Part shown: positions 34,172 through 45,382 of the stretch, piece by piece
How the letters are laid out: every line of letters begins with the position of its first letter
How positions within the stretch are numbered: position 1 is the stretch's first letter
Assembly (NCBI RefSeq): GCF_038502225.1
Contig: NC_091321.1
Span: 37,411,522 to 37,475,521, forward strand
DNA length: 64,000 nucleotides
Direction: 5' to 3'
Source: Cherax quadricarinatus
Taxonomy: Eukaryota; Arthropoda; Malacostraca; Decapoda; Parastacidae
Notes under the pieces: generated by a model
What the model was told of the DNA's origin: nothing
What the model saw: the letters and a program-made list of their open reading frames with translations, nothing else
The model's database searches: none
Translations under genes and position numbers: made by a program

Positions 34172-35961
34172 TAAGAAGGGAGGCCCAACGTCAATATGAA
34201 AACGACATAGCAGCAAAAGCCAAATCTGACCCGAAACTGTTATACAGCCACATCAGGAAGAAAACAACCGTCAAAGACCAGGTAATCAGGCTAAGGAAGG
34301 AAGGAGGAGAGACAACAAGAAATGACAGTGAAGTATGTGAGGAACTCAACAAGAGATTCAAAGAAGTGTTCACAGAGGAGACAGAAGGGGCTCCAGAAAG
34401 ACGGAGAGGTGGGGTACACCACTATGTGCTGGACACAGTACACACAACCGAGGAAGAAGTGAAGAGGCTTCTGAGTGAGCTAGATACCTCAAAGGCAATG
34501 GGGCCAGATAACATCTCTCCATGGGTCCTGAGAGAGGGAGCAGAGGCGCTATGTGTACCCCTAACAACAATATTCAATACATCTATCGAAACAGGGAGAT
34601 TGCCTGAGGCATGGAAGACAGCAAATGTGGTACCAATCTTTAAAAAAGGAGACAGACATGAAGCACTAAACTACAGACCAGTGTCACTGACATGTATAGC
34701 ATGCAAAATCATGGAAAAGATTGTCAGGAGAAGAATGGTGGAACATCTAGAAAGGAATGATCTCATCACCAGCAGACAACATGGTTTCAGAGACGGGAAA
34801 TCCTGTGTCACAAACCTACTGGAGTTCTATGACATGGTGACAGCAGTAAGAGAAGAGAGAGAGGGGTGGGTGGATTGCATTTTCTTAGACTGCAAGAAGG
34901 CGTTTGACACAGTACCACACAAGAGATTAGTGCAAAAACTGGAGGACCAAGCAGGAATAACAGGGAAGGCACTGCAATGGATCAGGGAATACTTGTCAGG
35001 AAGACAGCAGAGAGTAATGGTACGAGGCGAGGTGTCAAAGTGGGCACCTGTGACCAGTGGGGTCCCACAGGGGTCAGTCCTAGGACCAGTGCTGTTTCTG
35101 GTATTTGTGAACGACATGACGGAAGGAATAAACTCCGAGGTGTCACTGTTTGCAGATGACGTGAAGTTGATGAGAAGAGTTCATTCGATCGAAGACCAGG
35201 CAGAAATACAAAGGGATCTGGACAGGCTGCAGACCTGGTCCAGCAACTGGCTCCTGGAGTTCAATCCCACCAAGTGCAAAGTCATGAGGATTGGGGAAGG
35301 GCAAAGAAGACCGCAGATGGAGTACAGTCTAGGGGGTCAGAGACTACAAACATCACTCAAGGAAAAAGATCTTGGGGTGAGTATAACACCAGGCACATCT
35401 CCTGAAGCGCACATCAACCAAATAACTGCTGCAGCATATGGGCGCCTGGCAAACCTCAGAACAGCATTCCGACATCTTAATAAGGAATCGTTCAGGACCC
35501 TATACACCGTGTACGTTAGGCCCATATTGGAGTATGCGGCACCAGTTTGGAACCCACACCTAGCCAAGCATGTAAAGAAACTAGAGAAAGTGCAAAGGTT
35601 TGCAACAAGACTAGTCCCAAAGCTAAGAGGTATGTCCTATGAGGAGAGGTTAAGGGAAATCAACCTGAATACACTGGAGGACAGGAGAGATAGGGGGGAC
35701 ATGATAACGACTTACAAAATACTGAGAGGAATTGACAAGGTGGACAAAGACAGGATGTTCCAGAGACTGGACACAGTAACAAGGGGACACAGTTGGAAGT
35801 TGAAGACACAGATGAATCAAAGGGATGTTAGGAAGTATTTCTTCAGCCACAGAGTAGTCAGGAAGTGGAATAGTTTGGGAAGCGATGTAGTGGAGTCAGG
35901 ATCCATACATAGCTTTAAGCAGAGGTACGATAAAGCTCATGGTTCAGGGAGAGTGACCTAG
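34170..35961 (+). CDS. LINE B reverse transcriptase, N-terminally truncated
   Basis: One open frame of about 597 codons from the truncation point to a TAG. RT blocks in order: MGPDNISPWVL near 34500, NYRPVSLTC near 34672, QHGFRDGKSC near 34782, DCKKAFDTVPHK near 34890, GVPQGSVLGPVLF near 35060 and FADDVKL near 35150. A C-terminal region follows with YVRPILEYAAPVWNP near 35512. The endonuclease part is lost, so the copy cannot move by itself. The frame happens to run back through the AC repeat (His-Thr repeats to a Met at 34057), which is an artefact and not a real start. Confidence 0.85.
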
Positions 35962-36024
35962 TAGCGACCAGTGAAGAGGCGGGGCCAGGAGCTTGGACTC
36001 GACCCCTGCAACCTCAACTAGGTG

Positions 36025-36027
<3 letters not shown>
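34170..36027 (+). mobile_element. LINE family B, 5'-truncated copy inside an AC microsatellite
   Basis: Begins mid-ORF2 at GATAAGAAGG directly after AC repeats and ends with the family B tail CTCAACTAGGTGAGTAC, directly followed by more AC repeats (36028-36083). It is far better preserved than the copy at 14761-17830. No target duplication can be scored because both flanks are AC repeats. Confidence 0.9.
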
Positions 36028-36083
<56 letters not shown>

Positions 36084-36085
<2 letters not shown>

Positions 36086-36482
36086 CACTTTACTTTGAAC
36101 ACCTTCAAAACACTCTCATACATCATTTGAGACCACCTTTTCTCAATATCTCTCATCCACAACCTTTATCATCTCACTACAGAACAACCCCAAGATTACT
36201 TCGAACACTCTCATAAATCATTTGAATACTCACATAAACACCTTTGAACATTTCCAAACATCACTGAAGCACTTCCAAAATATCATTTTGATTACTCCCA
36301 AATAAGATTTATCATCTCTAATTTATCTACACTTACACATTTCATTAACTGAAATTACAACACATCCACCATACTACTCCCTTAGTCTCCAGACTTTACA
36401 ACATTAACACAAAAACTAACTCAGACACTTATGACATGAGACATTACCATATCTAACACACTGACTAACTTTGAACCAACTC
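36084..36482 (+). repeat. palindrome left arm, block D1 (outer piece)
   Basis: Pairs inverted with about 51880-52611 and directly with 32877-33280. It consists of C/A-rich non-coding sub-repeats. It stops at AACTC, the insertion site of the CR1 element, and resumes at 40609. Confidence 0.8.
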
Positions 36483-36559
36483 AATGGTCAGTGGTCAGTC
36501 GTCACGTGAGGTCACAGACCCTGAGCTGCCTTGGGGATTAGTGTGGACGGTTACAAAGC

Positions 36560-37486
36560 ATGGCTTGCTTCTGCAGTGTTTTAAAAATTGGGGTTGGAGA
36601 GTTGAAGGAGGAGGTCTTGCTTCTCCAGGAGGAGATTAGGAGGCTGAAGGTCCACCTCAATGGGTCTGGGAGAGAGTGTGAGGTGGCTGGAGTTGTGGGG
36701 AATGAGGCTTCTAGCAGCGAGGTGCAGTCTGTCTCTCGCTGTGAGGAGGCTGTAGTTGGGGTGGCAGCAACGGCTACCAGCAGTGAGGTGCAGCCCAGCA
36801 CCTGCTACAAGTGGCGAGTAGTTCACAGTAATGGAAGGCGCATCAGAGTAAGGAAAGTTAAGAGTGAAGATCTGAAGGTAGGAAATCGCTTCTCTGTTCT
36901 TCAGGATGAATGTACTTCAGTGGCCAGTGAAGGTAAGGGTACTACTGCCCCTGCTAATGGAGGTAAGCGCATTCTTGTGGTTGGTGACTCTCAGGTAAGA
37001 TACATTGACCGTGCTTTTTGTAATAGGAATAAGAAGATGAGAGATAGAGTGTGCTTCCCTGGAGCTGGTGTTGGGGACATTGTCAACAGGCTGGATAATA
37101 TCATGTCAGGTAATGGGAGCAAGCCCATTATCTGTCTCAGTGCTGGTGGAAATGATATTGGGAAGGGTAGGAGAGAAGAGCTGCTAGATAAGTACAGGTC
37201 AGCTATAGATTTCATTAAGTCTAAGGGAGGGATCCCAATCATATGTAGCATCTTGCCTAGAAGGGGAGTAGGAAATGAATGGTTGTCTAGGGCAATTGGT
37301 GTAAATTGCTGGCTAGACAGATACTGCAAGGAACATGCAATCCCATTCATTGACAACTGGAACAACTTTTATGGCAAACATGATATGTATGCAAGGGATG
37401 GGGTACATCTCTCTGGGGCTGGGGTGGTAGCTCTTGCAGACTCGATTGAGAAGGCCATTGGTGAAATGCCTATGATTTTAAACTGA
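36560..37486 (+). CDS. CR1 ORF1 protein with SGNH/GDSL esterase-like domain
   Basis: A 308-residue protein. Residues about 12-35 form a short Leu-rich coiled-coil candidate (ELKEEVLLLQEEIRRLKVHL). The C-terminal half is an SGNH-hydrolase-like domain: block I VGDSQ with the nucleophile Ser near residue 143, block III GGND near 197-200 and block V DGVHLS with the catalytic Asp/His near 280-283. CR1 ORF1 proteins are known to carry esterase-like domains, whose role in retrotransposition is unclear. The stop TGA (37484-37486) overlaps the ORF2 ATG in the string TGATG, which suggests coupled termination-reinitiation. Confidence 0.88.
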   Translation: MACFCSVLKIGVGELKEEVLLLQEEIRRLKVHLNGSGRECEVAGVVGNEASSSEVQSVSRCEEAVVGVAATATSSEVQPSTCYKWRVVHSNGRRIRVRKVKSEDLKVGNRFSVLQDECTSVASEGKGTTAPANGGKRILVVGDSQVRYIDRAFCNRNKKMRDRVCFPGAGVGDIVNRLDNIMSGNGSKPIICLSAGGNDIGKGRREELLDKYRSAIDFIKSKGGIPIICSILPRRGVGNEWLSRAIGVNCWLDRYCKEHAIPFIDNWNNFYGKHDMYARDGVHLSGAGVVALADSIEKAIGEMPMILN

Positions 37487-40431
37487 TGGAAGATAGAGGT
37501 ATGGGTGTGTGTGGGAAACAAGCAGGTTGCAACACTTGGGTTGGAAACAGTAAATGTATAAAAGGCATTCAGCATGAAGTTATAAATAAAGACAATAGAT
37601 CAGGTCAGCAAACAAAGGGGGACAGCAGAGGGCAGCAAGGGACTAGCTCCCTTAAGGTTTACTATACTAATAGCAGGAGTGTAAGAAATAAGATAGATGA
37701 GCTAAGATTAATTGCAAGTGCAGGAGACATAGATATTATTGCTATAACAGAGACCTGGCTCAATCTGAAAGATAGAGAGATGCCCTCTGAATGTCACATA
37801 CAAGGCTATAAATTATTCCACACTGACAGGGTCAACAGGAAAGGTGGTGGAGTAGCGATGTATGTCAGAGACAATTTAAATTGTTGTGTTAGACAAGATA
37901 TTAAATTAGAAGCGTCAGCCACTGAATCTGTTTGGTTACAGCTTCTCGAGGGCCGAGAAAAACTAATTTTGGGTGTGATTTACAGGGCCCCAAATCTTGA
38001 TAGGGAGTGCAGTAAACTTCTATGGGACGAAATTCGTAAGGCATCTACATACGAAAATGTTGTGCTAATGGGAGATTTCAACTATAGACAGATTGACTGG
38101 AGCAATTTGACAGGAAATTTAGAGTCAGGTGACTTTCTTGATACGATCCAGGATTGTTTTTTAAAACAGTTTGTGACAGAGCCAACTAGGGGAAATAACC
38201 TCCTTGACTTGGTTCTTGCCAGTAGGGAAACACTAATTAATAATCTTGAGGTTAATGATGAGCTTGGGGAAAGTGATCACAAATCACTCAGTTTTAATAT
38301 ATCATGGAATTCCCCTAATAATGGCAATCAAGTCTCCGTCCCTGACTTTCGCTTGGCTGATTTCATAGGACTGAAAAATTACTTAGGTGGGCTGAACTGG
38401 AATGACCTGACTAAGGGTCAGGTAGGTGGTGATGGTTGCCGATATGATGCTTTCCAGGGCATAGTTCTAGCTGCTCAGTCAAATTATGTTCCAAATAGGG
38501 AAATCAGATCAAACAAAAATGATCCTAAATGGATGAACAATAGATTAAAATATCTGATTGGTCAAAAGAGAGGCATATATAGGCAAATCAAAAGAGGAGA
38601 GGGGCAATTGAGAAATCGATATATTCAGTTAAAGAGAGAAATAAAAAAGGGAATTAGAAAAGCAAAAAGAGATTATGAGGTTAAAGTTGCAAGAGAATCG
38701 AAGACTAACCCAAAAGGATTCTTTCAGGTATACAGAAGTAAGATCAGGGACAAGATAGGCCCACTCAAAAGTTCCTCGGGTCAGCTCACTGACAGTGATA
38801 AGGAAATGTGTAGAATTTTTAACACATACTTCCTCTCAGTTTTTACACAGGAGGATACCAGCGATATTCCAGTAATGATAAATTATGTAGAACAGGACGA
38901 TAATAAACTGTGTACTATTAGGGTCACAAGTGACATGGTCCTTAGGCAAATAGATAAATTAAAACCTAACAAATCCCCAGGCCCTGATGAACTGTATGCA
39001 AGGGTTCTAAAGGAATGTAAAGAGGAGCTTAGCACACCTTTGGCTAATCTTTTCAACATATCACTACAAACTGGCATGGTGCCAGATAAGTGGAAAATGG
39101 CAAATGTGATACCTATTTTCAAAACAGGTGACAGGTCCTTAGCTTCGAACTATAGACCAATAAGCCTAACCTCCATAGTGGGAAAATTTATGGAATCAAT
39201 AATTGCCGAGGCAGTTCGTAGCCACATTGAAAAGCATAAATTAATCAACGAATCTCAGCATGGTTTTACAAAGGGGCGTTCCTGCCTTACGAATTTATTA
39301 ACTTTTTTCACTAAGGTATTTGAGGAGGTAGATCATGGTAATGAATATGATATTGTGTATATGGACTTCAGTAAGGCTTTTGACAGGGTCCCACATCAGA
39401 GACTATTGAGGAAAATTAAAGCACATGGAATAGGAGGAGAAATTTTTTCCTGGATAGAGGCATGGTTGACAAATAGGCAGCAGAGAGTTTGCATAAATGG
39501 GGAGAAATCAGAGTGGGGAAGTGTCACGAGCGGTGTTCCACAGGGGTCAGTGTTGGGCCCCCTGCTGTTCACAATCTACATAAACGACATAGATGAGGGC
39601 ATAAAGAGCGACATCGGCAAGTTTGCCGATGACACCAAAATAGGCCGTCGAATTCATTCTGACGAGGACATTCGAGCACTCCAGGAAGATTTGAATAGAC
39701 TGATGCAGTGGTCGGAGAAGTGGCAGATGCAGTTTAATATAGACAAATGCAAAGTTCTAAATGTTGGACAGGACAATAATCATGCCACATATAAACTAAA
39801 TAATGTAGATCTTAATATTACGGATTGCGAAAAAGATTTAGGAGTTCTGGTTAGCAGTAATCTGAAACCAAGACAACAGTGCATAAGTGTTCGCAATAAA
39901 GCTAATAGAATCCTTGGCTTCATATCAAGAAGCATAAATAATAGGAGTCCTCAGGTTGTTCTTCAACTCTATACATCCTTGGTTAGGCCTCATTTAGATT
40001 ATGCTGCACAGTTTTGGTCACCTTATTACAGAATGGATATAAATTCTCTGGAAAATGTACAAAGGAGGATGACAAAGTTGATCCCATGTATCAGAAACCT
40101 TCCCTATGAGGATAGACTAAGGGCCCTGAATCTGCACTCTCTAGAAAGACGTAGAATTAGGGGGGATATGATTGAGGTGTATAAATGGAAGACAGGAATA
40201 AATAAAGGGGATGTAAATAGTGTGCTGAAAATATCTAGCCTAGACAGGACTCGCAGCAATGGTTTTAAGTTGGAAAAATTCAGATTCAGGAAGGATATAG
40301 GAAAGTACTGGTTTGGTAATAGAGTTGTGGATGAGTGGAACAAACTCCCAAGTACCGTTATAGAGGCCAGAACGTTGTGTAGCTTTAAAAATAGGTTGGA
40401 TAAATACATGAGTGGATGTGGGTGGGTGTGA
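37486..40431 (+). CDS. CR1 ORF2: endonuclease-reverse transcriptase
   Basis: A 981-residue open frame. The AP-type endonuclease spans about residues 55-270: YTNSRSVRNKIDEL near 58, ITETWL near 86, GDFNYRQIDW near 195 and SDHKSL near 263. The RT spans about 480-780: NKSPGPDELY near 494, NYRPISLTS near 555, DFSKAFDRV near 626, GVPQGSVLGPLLF near 681 and FADDTKIG near 713 with both catalytic Asp. The C-terminal CR1-type region (SLVRPHLDYAAQFWSPY, LHSLERRR) completes it. The start ATG overlaps the ORF1 stop by 1 nt. No stops or frameshifts are visible. It primes cDNA synthesis at nicked chromosomal DNA. Confidence 0.93.
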   Translation: MEDRGMGVCGKQAGCNTWVGNSKCIKGIQHEVINKDNRSGQQTKGDSRGQQGTSSLKVYYTNSRSVRNKIDELRLIASAGDIDIIAITETWLNLKDREMPSECHIQGYKLFHTDRVNRKGGGVAMYVRDNLNCCVRQDIKLEASATESVWLQLLEGREKLILGVIYRAPNLDRECSKLLWDEIRKASTYENVVLMGDFNYRQIDWSNLTGNLESGDFLDTIQDCFLKQFVTEPTRGNNLLDLVLASRETLINNLEVNDELGESDHKSLSFNISWNSPNNGNQVSVPDFRLADFIGLKNYLGGLNWNDLTKGQVGGDGCRYDAFQGIVLAAQSNYVPNREIRSNKNDPKWMNNRLKYLIGQKRGIYRQIKRGEGQLRNRYIQLKREIKKGIRKAKRDYEVKVARESKTNPKGFFQVYRSKIRDKIGPLKSSSGQLTDSDKEMCRIFNTYFLSVFTQEDTSDIPVMINYVEQDDNKLCTIRVTSDMVLRQIDKLKPNKSPGPDELYARVLKECKEELSTPLANLFNISLQTGMVPDKWKMANVIPIFKTGDRSLASNYRPISLTSIVGKFMESIIAEAVRSHIEKHKLINESQHGFTKGRSCLTNLLTFFTKVFEEVDHGNEYDIVYMDFSKAFDRVPHQRLLRKIKAHGIGGEIFSWIEAWLTNRQQRVCINGEKSEWGSVTSGVPQGSVLGPLLFTIYINDIDEGIKSDIGKFADDTKIGRRIHSDEDIRALQEDLNRLMQWSEKWQMQFNIDKCKVLNVGQDNNHATYKLNNVDLNITDCEKDLGVLVSSNLKPRQQCISVRNKANRILGFISRSINNRSPQVVLQLYTSLVRPHLDYAAQFWSPYYRMDINSLENVQRRMTKLIPCIRNLPYEDRLRALNLHSLERRRIRGDMIEVYKWKTGINKGDVNSVLKISSLDRTRSNGFKLEKFRFRKDIGKYWFGNRVVDEWNKLPSTVIEARTLCSFKNRLDKYMSGCGWV

Positions 40432-40613
40432 GTTAGACCTGATAGCTTGTGCTACCAGGTCGGTTGCCGTGTTCCTCCCTTAAGTCAATGTGACCTGACC
40501 TGACTAGGTTGGGTGCATTGGCTTAAGCCGGTAGGAGACTTGGACCTGCCTCGCATGGGCCAGTAGGCCTTCTGCAGTGTTCCTTCGTTCTTATGTTCTT
40601 ATGTTCTTAACTC

Positions 40614-41256
40614 TGAACACCACTGATCTTCTTCAAAAAGTACTCTGCACATCATTTGAACACCTTCAAAAAACACCATCAAACACCTCCGAATACTCCC
40701 AAAACACTACTGATTACTACCAAATCACCGTCAAAATCACCAGAAACTAAGTTTAACATCACCATCCAACATCCTTTTTATAGAAATCCCCTCAAATCAC
40801 TATAACCAAGAACTCCCTCCCCATTTGGCGCATTAAAAAAAAAAGCATGAACACAAACCAAATACGCAAACACTTAGTACATGATCACCATCAACTGAAA
40901 ACATATCTTGTACACACACGCATAATCTAAGACAACCACCAACTACAATCACCCATGTTCACTTACCTCAAAAATCACTAATATCACAGAAAACACTCAT
41001 TTTTATAAACATTTCACACACAAAAAAAAAAATCATATTTGACAATATCTAAGCGCACTCACCTCACTACCACCAACACACGATGTCACACCTCACAGGA
41101 CCGACGAGCTCACCTCCAGTGACGTCACACTCCCATTGTGTTACTTGGTGGTTGGTAACATCACACCCAACCCACCTTGTTTCAACCTGTTGTACCCTAC
41201 ATTATCTAAGAACACTATATCCAAGACGATTACCAGATTTTATGACCCCACCACTA
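40614..41256 (+). repeat. palindrome left arm, block D1 (inner piece)
   Basis: Continuation of block D1 after the CR1 insertion. It pairs with 50900-51860. It carries TGACGTCA at 41120-41127 inside CCAGTGACGTCAC. The small ORF at 41083-41418 spans the block border and has no support. Confidence 0.8.
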
Positions 41257-41977
41257 ATATCACAGAAAACACACATTTTTTATAATTATTCACACAAAAA
41301 TCACGATCACCAATTCCATATCACCCACATCTTATACATTTCAATCACAAATTTAAGACATGAGACATACACACCAAATCTAAGACATTCACCTCCAACT
41401 AAGACATACACATCTTAACTAAGACATACACCAAAAACCTATACTTGACATATTGCGGTATGAATATTCATACCGCATTTATGTTGCATATCACATTTCC
41501 TCATCCACATCATCCCTAAAACATCCTTCCTTATTCATTCCGTATATCTCCTAGAGCTGTTTTAACCCCGACGGGCCCATCATGACATTAGGAGTCAGAG
41601 TGTAGTAGGTGGTGTTGGAGTGGTGATGGTTGCTCTGGCTCCTACGTCGTGATGGGCCCGTCGGGGTTAAAACAACTCTTGGAGACATACGGAATGAATA
41701 AGGAAGGATGTTTTAGGGATGATGTGGATGAGGAAATGTGGTATGCAACATAAATGCGGTATGAATATTCATACCGCAATATGTCAAGTATAGGTTTTTG
41801 GTGTATGTCTTAGTTAAGATGTGTATGTCTTAGTTGGAGGTGAATGTCTTAGATTTGGTGTGTATGTCTCATGTCTTAAATTTGTGATTGAAATGTATAA
41901 GATGTGGGTGATATGGAATTGGTGATCGTGATTTTTGTGTGAATAATTATAAAAAATGTGTGTTTTCTGTGATCTTG
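41257..41977. repeat. palindrome core: near-perfect arms and 32-nt loop
   Basis: Positions p and 83233-p are complementary across this segment with only a few mismatches. The innermost pairing is AGGAGTCAGAG (41590-41600) with CTCTGGCTCCT (41633-41643), leaving a 32-nt G/T-rich loop. Each arm also contains a perfect 22-bp palindrome (41455-41476 and 41757-41778; half-site GCGGTATGAAT). No ORF of note. Confidence 0.95.
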
Positions 41978-41986
41978 GTGGTGGGG

Positions 41987-44752
41987 GGCAGTCTCGGCTG
42001 AGTGGTTGAGGGGAGTAGACGTGTGCTGGGGATCTGGACCTACTAATTCACAGGCCTACCCATTTCTCCCGACTGATAAGTCATCATTAAAACTCCTACT
42101 GTTGGAAGACAGCTTCAGTGTTGTGAGAACTCTTATGTGCGAGCTGTGACTAAGGATATACCTAGTCAAACACTGGAAATAGTTTTCCTTTTTGCAAAGG
42201 CCCTCACAGGCCTCTGCTTCCCCTCTGCCTTTCATTTGACCTCAGCCTTTCGCCTCTATCAACATAGAGTGTAGAGGCGAATTTTGCTAGTCCACTGCTA
42301 CTCGTGCCTCTCAAAATGCTCACAACTCATCGCTTTACCAATCTGAGGAATAACGACGAGCGTGCAGTCCTACGTGAGTTGGTAACCCAGGTGTCCACAC
42401 ACTGAAAATTCGTCTTTCACTCCAAGACACGTGTGCTAGAAGTTCTGCAAGCTTGGAGTGAGTAACAATCTCTACGAGTATTGCAGTGTGTGGTAACTCT
42501 TGAGAAGTCTGCCTCAGCCTGTGACCTTGAGCGAGGCACTGCATCACCTGCCTGAGACTTTCGCCCATATTGACTATGAGAAGAAAGGCGAATGTGCGTG
42601 CTCAGTTACCTCTGCTGTTCTCCTGTATCCCCAACTCTCCTCCTTAAACTCAGCCGTTCGCCTCTATCAACGACGTGCAGTGTAGAGGTGTATTTTGCTG
42701 CCCCGCTGGTACTCGAATATGTGAGTTCCGCAAGTGCTGCAGATTTGTTGTAACTATTTGCATGAGTGGATTACGCTGACTTAGGACATTGTGCTACCAT
42801 CAGTACCTACGTAGGCTTAAAATGAGTGAGGAATGTCTGGCCTGCTGGGTGACCTTGAAAATGGCACTATAAGACCCGCATGCCACTTACACCCATACTG
42901 CGTGTGTCTAGTGAGATGAATGTCCCTTCCTCGACTTTCCTATTCACCGGTATCCCCTAACTCGTCGCCATTATCTACATATGGGATAAGGGCGAGTTTA
43001 GCTGATCCAGGCCAAACAGCGCTCCAAGCCAGCCAGTGAAGGCCAAGGCTACATCTGTTCTGAATCCCAGAATGCCTTTGTGAACGTTCTACAGTGTTCC
43101 GGCCGTACCTTCGGTGTTGTGAGAACTAGTTCTTATGTAGTGAAAATTTGTGTCATTCCAAGACACGTGTGCTAGATGTGTTAAGTGCTGCGGGTTTGGA
43201 GTTAACAAGTAGTACAGGGTTGGTAACTCTCGAGACGACTGTGGGCCCAGTGAATGACCTTGAAAATTGCACTGCGACCTGCAGGCCACTACACCCTGTG
43301 TCTAGCGAGGTGAATATCCTTTCCTTGTCCCTTCTCCTTCCTCGATTTGGAACTCAGCCGTTCGCCTCTATTTGCTTGTGGTCTAGAGGCGGTTTTTTGC
43401 CAGACCACATGGGTGCTTGAGTGCCCGTGTCCTCTGTGCCGCACTCCGCTCATCTTGCGAGTGTCTCCTGTGTGCCTGCCTGCCTGCCTGCTGTAAGCAG
43501 GTGTCCGGGTGGTTGGCGCGGGCTTGGTGAGCACAGTCAAGCAAGCTTGAGGGCAGCACTAAAAGCTAGCCAGAACAAGCTAAGGCAGCCTGCAATAATA
43601 GCTGTCCTAGGGCCCAGCATGTCTGTATACGTTCTGCAGTGCTGCTGGCATACCAGTGTTTCCTGTAGTGGCTTGAGAACAATTTGACGAGCATTGCAGT
43701 GCTGACATTTTGAGTGGGACATGCCAGAGGTTCACTTATAAACATAGTAAGCTTGTGGTGATTGGCTTGTACACAGTGAACATTCATCTGTCATACGTGT
43801 GCTAGAAGTGTTAAGTGCTGCTTTCCCCAACAGTTAATTGTCATTTGTAAGCCTGTATTAAGACTTTAAAAGGCTCAGAGTGTACTTCAGTGTAGTGACT
43901 CCTTACATTTGATAAATCAGTGTAATACATGCTCTGCTCAGTGTAACTGAACTATTAAATACGGTTACATAATTAAGTTGCTTGTCCTAGTGTCATTGTT
44001 GTGTTTTCTAATACATTTTCTCGTTCAGACTGAAACTTTACTGCTAAATTCCCAGTAATATTTCAAATTGCAGTGTTCATCTGTGGTGTGAGTGTGTAAC
44101 TTATGCTTTGTATTTTTACTGTGAACAAGCTTACTCCTGCATAATGTTCAGTTTCATGAATACTTTCTTACTTGAGTAATTCGGTTACCTTTCAACTGTG
44201 TTAAGCAAGAGTCAGCCTGTTAACATCTATGTTCCTTGCCATCTCATCTAGTGGGTCTAGCGCCTAGTTAAAATTGTAATAGTAACAATTTGCAATCATT
44301 ATACTTCTAGTTATACATTGTGTAAATTGTTTTAGACTATTTGATCAACTGGATTGTAGTGTTTAACTTCTGATACACCAATTTAATGACTGCAGACACG
44401 CACTGACACATAATAAACACATTAAAACGCTGGTAACTCCAGAAGCTGGGCCTAGTGTGTGACCTTGAGAAGTTGAGTGTGTTTATTACGACCAGCGGTG
44501 TACCACTCTCACCTATATTTACATCAACAAAAGTGTATTCTAAGTGATAAAGTGTACACTTGGTGTACTTGGTAACACTTGTCATACATAGTAACGCGTG
44601 TGTAAGTGAGATTGTTTAGGTACTGGTTCATCTATCTACAGCTGCACACTTATGCTTGCATACATGTATAACATAGTAATGTGTGAGTTACCCAGGATGG
44701 ACCAAGGAAGTCGACCAGAGTGATTTATCTCATTGTCATTGTAACATTACCT

Positions 44753-44826
<74 letters not shown>

Positions 44827-45023
44827 TTAGTAATTCTGTTTACAATCTATGGTTGGGGTAAGAGGTTGTCTTCAGCGTTCATTGTGATGTCTGCTATATT
44901 ATTATTTCAGTGAGGTACATTAGGTGGCAGTAGCCTCAACTATCTCAAGTGGAAGTTATCATTTGAACCTCATGTTTAATGTGATGTATGTCAGAATTCT
45001 AATTTTATGCTCAATATTACCTA

Positions 45024-45065
<42 letters not shown>

Positions 45066-45382
45066 GTTCATCTTTGTAATTTGTGATATGGTGTAAGACC
45101 TCGCCTGTACCATCCATTATATCATTATATGTACCATATTATTAACACACATACAAGAGGTCTCTGAGTGTGTTTTTGGTGGGGTGTGTGTCGTATTGAG
45201 TGGTGGTGGTCTGGGTTGAGTATGGTTGGAGGTGTTCATTGAACTTGAGCACTTGTGTCTTGTGATCTATTTTGGACTTCTGACTTTGTAGTGAATATTT
45301 GCTCTTGCATAAGCTATAAGGGAAAGATAAGCGAGGAATTCTTGTGTTGTGAGTCTTACACCAGATATCATCACTGGCAAAC
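41987..45382 (+). promoter_or_regulatory. long 5' leader of the I-type LINE with hairpin-bearing monomers
   Basis: About 3.4 kb without a supported ORF. From about 42170 to 43700 it shows at least four imperfect monomers 300-410 bp apart, each with a hairpin: CGCCTCTA...TAGAGGCG at 42251-42279, 42659-42690 and 43363-43391, and a differently sequenced but paired version at 42959-42998. Repeated GTGCTAGAAGTG, TTGTGAGAACT and GACCTTGA phrases accompany them. A 71-T run (44755-44825) and a TC run (about 45027-45060) follow. Tandem 5' monomers are promoters in some LINEs. Promoter function here is inferred. Confidence 0.6.

Larger units (their letters stand above)
36483..40608 (+). mobile_element. 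CR1-type LINE, apparently intact
   Basis: A 4126-bp non-LTR retrotransposon inserted at AACTC (36478-36482 and 40609-40613; single copy in the unoccupied repeats at 33270-33285 and in the right arm near 51860). It has a leader of 77 bp, an ORF1 with an esterase-like domain, an ORF2 with EN and RT, a 3' UTR of about 180 bp and a tail of TTCTTATG repeats. The esterase-type ORF1 and an 8-bp-repeat tail are characteristic of the CR1 clade. Both ORFs are open, so recent mobility is plausible. Confidence 0.92.

Noticed and set aside
36560..37486. Host GDSL esterase or acetylhydrolase gene
   Set aside because: It overlaps the CR1 ORF2 start by 1 nt and lies inside a bounded CR1 insertion. CR1 ORF1 proteins are known to have this domain.
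41000..42000. Palindrome as a pure assembly fold-back artefact
   Set aside because: The arms differ by several independent insertions with target duplications and by scattered substitutions, which a fold-back of one read would not create. Joining of two separate copies in assembly cannot be fully excluded.
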